Shown: one piece after another, positions 6,667-8,087 of the stretch
How the letters are laid out: each line of letters begins with the position of its first letter
Numbering within the stretch: position 1 is the stretch's first letter
Source: Bacillota bacterium
GTDB taxonomy: Bacteria; Bacillota; Limnochordia; Darwinibacteriales; Darwinibacteriaceae
Length of the DNA: 8,087 bases
NCBI GenBank assembly: GCA_012799115.1
Contig: JAAZLY010000086.1
Coordinates: 1-8,087, forward strand
Direction: 5' to 3'
Notes under the pieces: generated by a model
The model's input: the letters and a program-made list of their open reading frames with translations, nothing else
The model's database searches: none
Told to the model about the DNA's origin: nothing
Position numbers and translations under genes: made by a program

Positions 6667-6668
6667 TT

Positions 6669-7496
6669 ATGGTTTCAGGTTTTTGGATGCGTCTAGGCAA
6701 GTTTGGATTGGTTCTCCTAGGAACCTACCTCCTCCTTGCCTATATTCTTGTTGTCACCATTATTATTCGTGAAGAACTTCCCATTGTCGACGCAGGCAAA
6801 GTAGTTTCTGTCCTAAAAACGGCCCAGGGAACCAGCACCCTCGAGGGTCAGCTGCGTAATGTCTTTGGCGATCCGGTTCCCTTTGGAGTGGTCATTCTCG
6901 ATGATCAACTCGTACAAGCAGATAATACGGGGGCCTTTCGGATCACCAACCTCAATCCGGGACGTTTTGTCCTTGAAATCTTTGCAGGAGATTATGCTAG
7001 GTACACCAGGGAGATCCAAATTGAGGAGGGAATCAATCACCCCACAATTAAGTATGAGACTGGTCTTTGGCCCCAAGTGTTCCTCGTGGATTTTCACATC
7101 TTCTATAAAGGGGAGAACGAAATCTTTGGCATGGTAGGCTTTGCGAATGGAACAGGCGATTCAATCTACATTGAACGAGCGAGCATTATCGACCCCAACG
7201 GTGAGGTCGTCACAGATGTACTCCACGATAACGACGGATTTCAATACTATACAGACCTCTCCAATCGTCTGGCGATCATCGAGGAGCCGCAAAAAGCCCT
7301 AAAGTGGGCGCCAAATATGGTGCAGGGAGGTGAATTCCCTCCCGTACGAGGTTATTTTCCGCCAGGTCCCTATACTATCGAAGTCCACTATGCTTTTCAG
7401 GAAGGTCATGAACTAGGCCAATATCAGGTTTTGACCATCACCGACCATCTAGACCTTGACAACAGCTGGGTACCCCATCTTCCGCTGGAGCGCTAA
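6669..7496 (+). CDS. Membrane-anchored protein of unknown function with a carboxypeptidase-regulatory-like domain
   Basis: I do not recognise this 275-residue protein as a named gene. It has a basic start (MRLGK at 7-11), one strong hydrophobic segment (about 12-33), and then an all-extracellular region (N-in by the positive-inside rule). Residues about 56-125 resemble a carboxypeptidase-regulatory-like or Cna-B-type beta-sandwich: EGQLRNVFGDPVPFGVVILDDQLVQADNTGAFRI-type strands, then NLNPGRFVLEIFAGDYARYTREIQIEEG. The remainder (about 137-258) looks beta-rich, with FGMVGFANGTGDSIYIERASIIDPNGEVV and a PPGPYTIEVHYAFQEG segment. There are no cysteines, no lipobox, no sortase motif and no obvious catalytic signature. 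AAGGAGG lies 9 nt before ATG. It is divergent from the amidase operon and ends 34 nt before smpB, which has its own promoter. An envelope or surface role is inferred from topology only. Confidence 0.85.
   Translation: MVSGFWMRLGKFGLVLLGTYLLLAYILVVTIIIREELPIVDAGKVVSVLKTAQGTSTLEGQLRNVFGDPVPFGVVILDDQLVQADNTGAFRITNLNPGRFVLEIFAGDYARYTREIQIEEGINHPTIKYETGLWPQVFLVDFHIFYKGENEIFGMVGFANGTGDSIYIERASIIDPNGEVVTDVLHDNDGFQYYTDLSNRLAIIEEPQKALKWAPNMVQGGEFPPVRGYFPPGPYTIEVHYAFQEGHELGQYQVLTITDHLDLDNSWVPHLPLER
6762..6790 (-). promoter_or_regulatory. Candidate promoter of the amidase operon
   Basis: On the minus strand TCGACA (6785-6790, 5 of 6 to TTGACA) is followed after exactly 17 nt by AATAAT (6762-6767, 5 of 6 to TATAAT). 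Transcription would start near 6755, inside the transmembrane-coding part of the divergent gene, giving a leader of about 147 nt before the amidase ATG. It is the best match I found by eye upstream of the operon. The AT-rich coding context makes chance matches common. Confidence 0.3.
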
Positions 7497-7499
7497 CTC

Positions 7500-7508
7500 T
7501 GGTATAAT
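7500..7508 (+). promoter_or_regulatory. Extended -10 promoter of smpB
   Basis: TGG-TATAAT is a perfect -10 hexamer with a TGN extension, located just after the stop codon of the preceding gene (7494-7496). The expected start near 7515 gives a leader of about 16 nt before the smpB ATG. No convincing -35 lies at 16-18 nt, as is common with extended -10 promoters. A perfect TTGACA at 7456-7461 is 41 nt away and too far to serve. Confidence 0.7.
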
Positions 7509-7517
7509 ACATCCAGA

Positions 7518-7524
7518 GGGGAGG
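7518..7524 (+). promoter_or_regulatory. Ribosome binding site fixing the smpB start
   Basis: GGGGAGG lies 6 nt before ATG 7531. It selects this start over an in-frame extension beginning at 7456, which would overlap the upstream gene and lie before the promoter. Confidence 0.85.
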
Positions 7525-7530
7525 TTAGAT

Positions 7531-7986
7531 ATGTCTCAGATCAAAGTGATTACGGAAAATCGAAGGGCCCGACATGATTATTTCATTGAGGATACAATGG
7601 AAGTTGGTATTGTTCTTCAGGGTACCGAGGTCAAATCCCTCAGGCTTGGCAAAGTGAATCTACGAGATAGTTATGCCCGGGTGGAAAATGGTGAAGTCTT
7701 CCTCTATGGAATGCATATCAGCCCCTATGAGCAAGGTAACCGCTTCAATCATGACCCCATTAGGCCGCGGAAACTTTTGCTACATAAGCGCGAAATTAGG
7801 CGATTAATCGGCAAGACCAAAGAAGAAGGCTATACCTTAGTACCCACCCGCCTCTATTTCTTGCGAGGAAAATGCAAAGTGGAGTTGGCTCTGGCAAAGG
7901 GTAAGAAGCTCTACGACAAACGTGATGCTGCAGCAAAGAGGGATGCCACTAGAAGGGCCCAACAGGCACTCGGCGTAGACCGCTGA
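7531..7986 (+). CDS. smpB: SsrA-binding protein (tmRNA-binding protein SmpB)
   Basis: Binds the tRNA-like domain of tmRNA and brings it to stalled ribosomes for trans-translation, which tags and releases incomplete proteins. The 151 residues are typical in length. Family features include NRRARHDYFIEDTMEVGIVLQGTEVKSLR (10-38), the conserved opening strand and GTEVKS loop; RDSYARVENGEVFLYGMHISPYEQGNRFNHDPIRPRKLLLHKREI (45-89); VPTRLYFLRGKCKVELALAKGKKLYDKR (104-131); and the basic C-terminal tail (AAAKRDATRRAQQ), which in the family lies along the mRNA channel. It appears to be transcribed alone from its own promoter. In many Bacillota it follows rnr (RNase R) and precedes ssrA; here the preceding gene is an unrelated membrane protein, and the visible 101 nt downstream do not yet contain tmRNA. 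Confidence 0.97.
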   Translation: MSQIKVITENRRARHDYFIEDTMEVGIVLQGTEVKSLRLGKVNLRDSYARVENGEVFLYGMHISPYEQGNRFNHDPIRPRKLLLHKREIRRLIGKTKEEGYTLVPTRLYFLRGKCKVELALAKGKKLYDKRDAAAKRDATRRAQQALGVDR

Positions 7987-8087
7987 CCCTGTGAATCTGT
8001 CAAGTAAAAGCGATAATGTCTCAAAAAAATAGAAACATGAGCACCAAAAATCTTGATTAGTAAATGGCACTTGTGTACCACAAGTCT
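7987..8087 (+). other. Region downstream of smpB, no gene seen
   Basis: 101 AT-rich nt with no supported ORF. No GC-rich stem with a T-run is present, so no intrinsic terminator of smpB is visible. The tmRNA 5' end is not here. GATAAT at 8012-8017 is a 5-of-6 -10 match but has no clear -35. An inverted repeat lies at the edge. Confidence 0.5.
8069..8085. repeat. 7-bp inverted repeat at the window edge
   Basis: ACTTGTG-TAC-CACAAGT has perfect 7-bp arms and a 3-nt spacer. As RNA it would form a small hairpin, but it is AT-balanced and no T-run is visible before the window ends. It could be the start of a terminator, an operator, or part of a longer repeat cut by the boundary. Confidence 0.45.

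Larger units (their letters stand above)
6609..6668. promoter_or_regulatory. Divergent intergenic region
   Basis: Only 60 bp separate the amidase ATG from the start of the divergent plus-strand gene. Both ribosome binding sites lie in it (6616-6620 minus, 6653-6659 plus). A TACAAT at 6624-6629 resembles a plus-strand -10 but lacks a -35 at 16-18 nt. Promoters for at least one direction must therefore lie inside the opposite gene. Confidence 0.6.

Noticed and set aside
7456..7461. Perfect TTGACA as -35 for smpB
   Set aside because: It is 41 nt from the TATAAT, far beyond the workable spacing, and no -10 lies 17 nt from it.
8012..8017. GATAAT as a promoter for a downstream ssrA gene
   Set aside because: No -35 partner is visible, and the tmRNA itself is not in the window.
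8017..8041. Possible smpB terminator around the A7 run
   Set aside because: Only CTCA/TGAG can pair, over a long A-rich loop, and no T-run follows on the plus strand.
7837..8070. 77-codon minus-strand open frame overlapping the smpB end
   Set aside because: It is antisense to the SmpB C-terminus, has no ribosome binding site and lacks recognisable features; its hydrophobic look comes from the AT-rich tail.

Overview
This 8.1 kb window looks like chromosomal DNA of a Gram-positive, probably spore-forming member of the Bacillota (Clostridia or Limnochordia-like). The reasons are strong GGAGG-type ribosome binding sites before nearly every gene, frequent TTG/GTG start alternatives, a GerM-like gene, an amidase that combines a copper-amine-oxidase-N-like domain with AMIN repeats, and a murI-gerM-rph-rdgB neighbourhood that recalls racE-gerM-rph-ysnA of Bacillus subtilis. 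Base composition is near 50 % G+C by eye. The class-level placement is inference. I see no insertion sequence, integrase, CRISPR array, broken gene or other sign of recent transfer.

Layout. Most of the window (123-6608) is one tightly packed minus-strand run. In transcription order it holds a secreted N-acetylmuramoyl-L-alanine amidase, a GerM-like lipid-side protein, glutamate racemase (murI), the D-glutamate-adding ligase murD, a beta subunit of a class I (Fe-S) fumarase/tartrate dehydratase, RNase PH (rph) and the house-cleaning nucleotidase RdgB. Gaps are +12, +27, -1, +19, -1 and +1 nt, so these are almost certainly co-transcribed and in places translationally coupled. The set mixes cell-wall synthesis and remodelling (amidase, MurI, MurD, GerM) with RNA and nucleotide quality control (Rph, RdgB) and a single metabolic subunit. 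Just beyond rdgB is tRNA-Pro(UGG) on the same strand, with its own promoter whose -35 box overlaps the rdgB stop codon.

To the right, a 60-bp divergent gap (6609-6668) separates the operon from two plus-strand genes. The first encodes a membrane-anchored protein of unknown function with a carboxypeptidase-regulatory-like beta-sandwich. The second is smpB, the tmRNA partner in trans-translation, which has its own extended -10 promoter. The last 101 nt after smpB hold no gene I can support, only a short inverted repeat at the very edge.

Overall this is mainly housekeeping sequence, and I do not see a clear undescribed system. The points worth a second look are the fumarase beta subunit with no adjacent alpha subunit, the murI-murD pair sitting in this cluster, the uncharacterised membrane protein before smpB, and the compact tRNA promoter.
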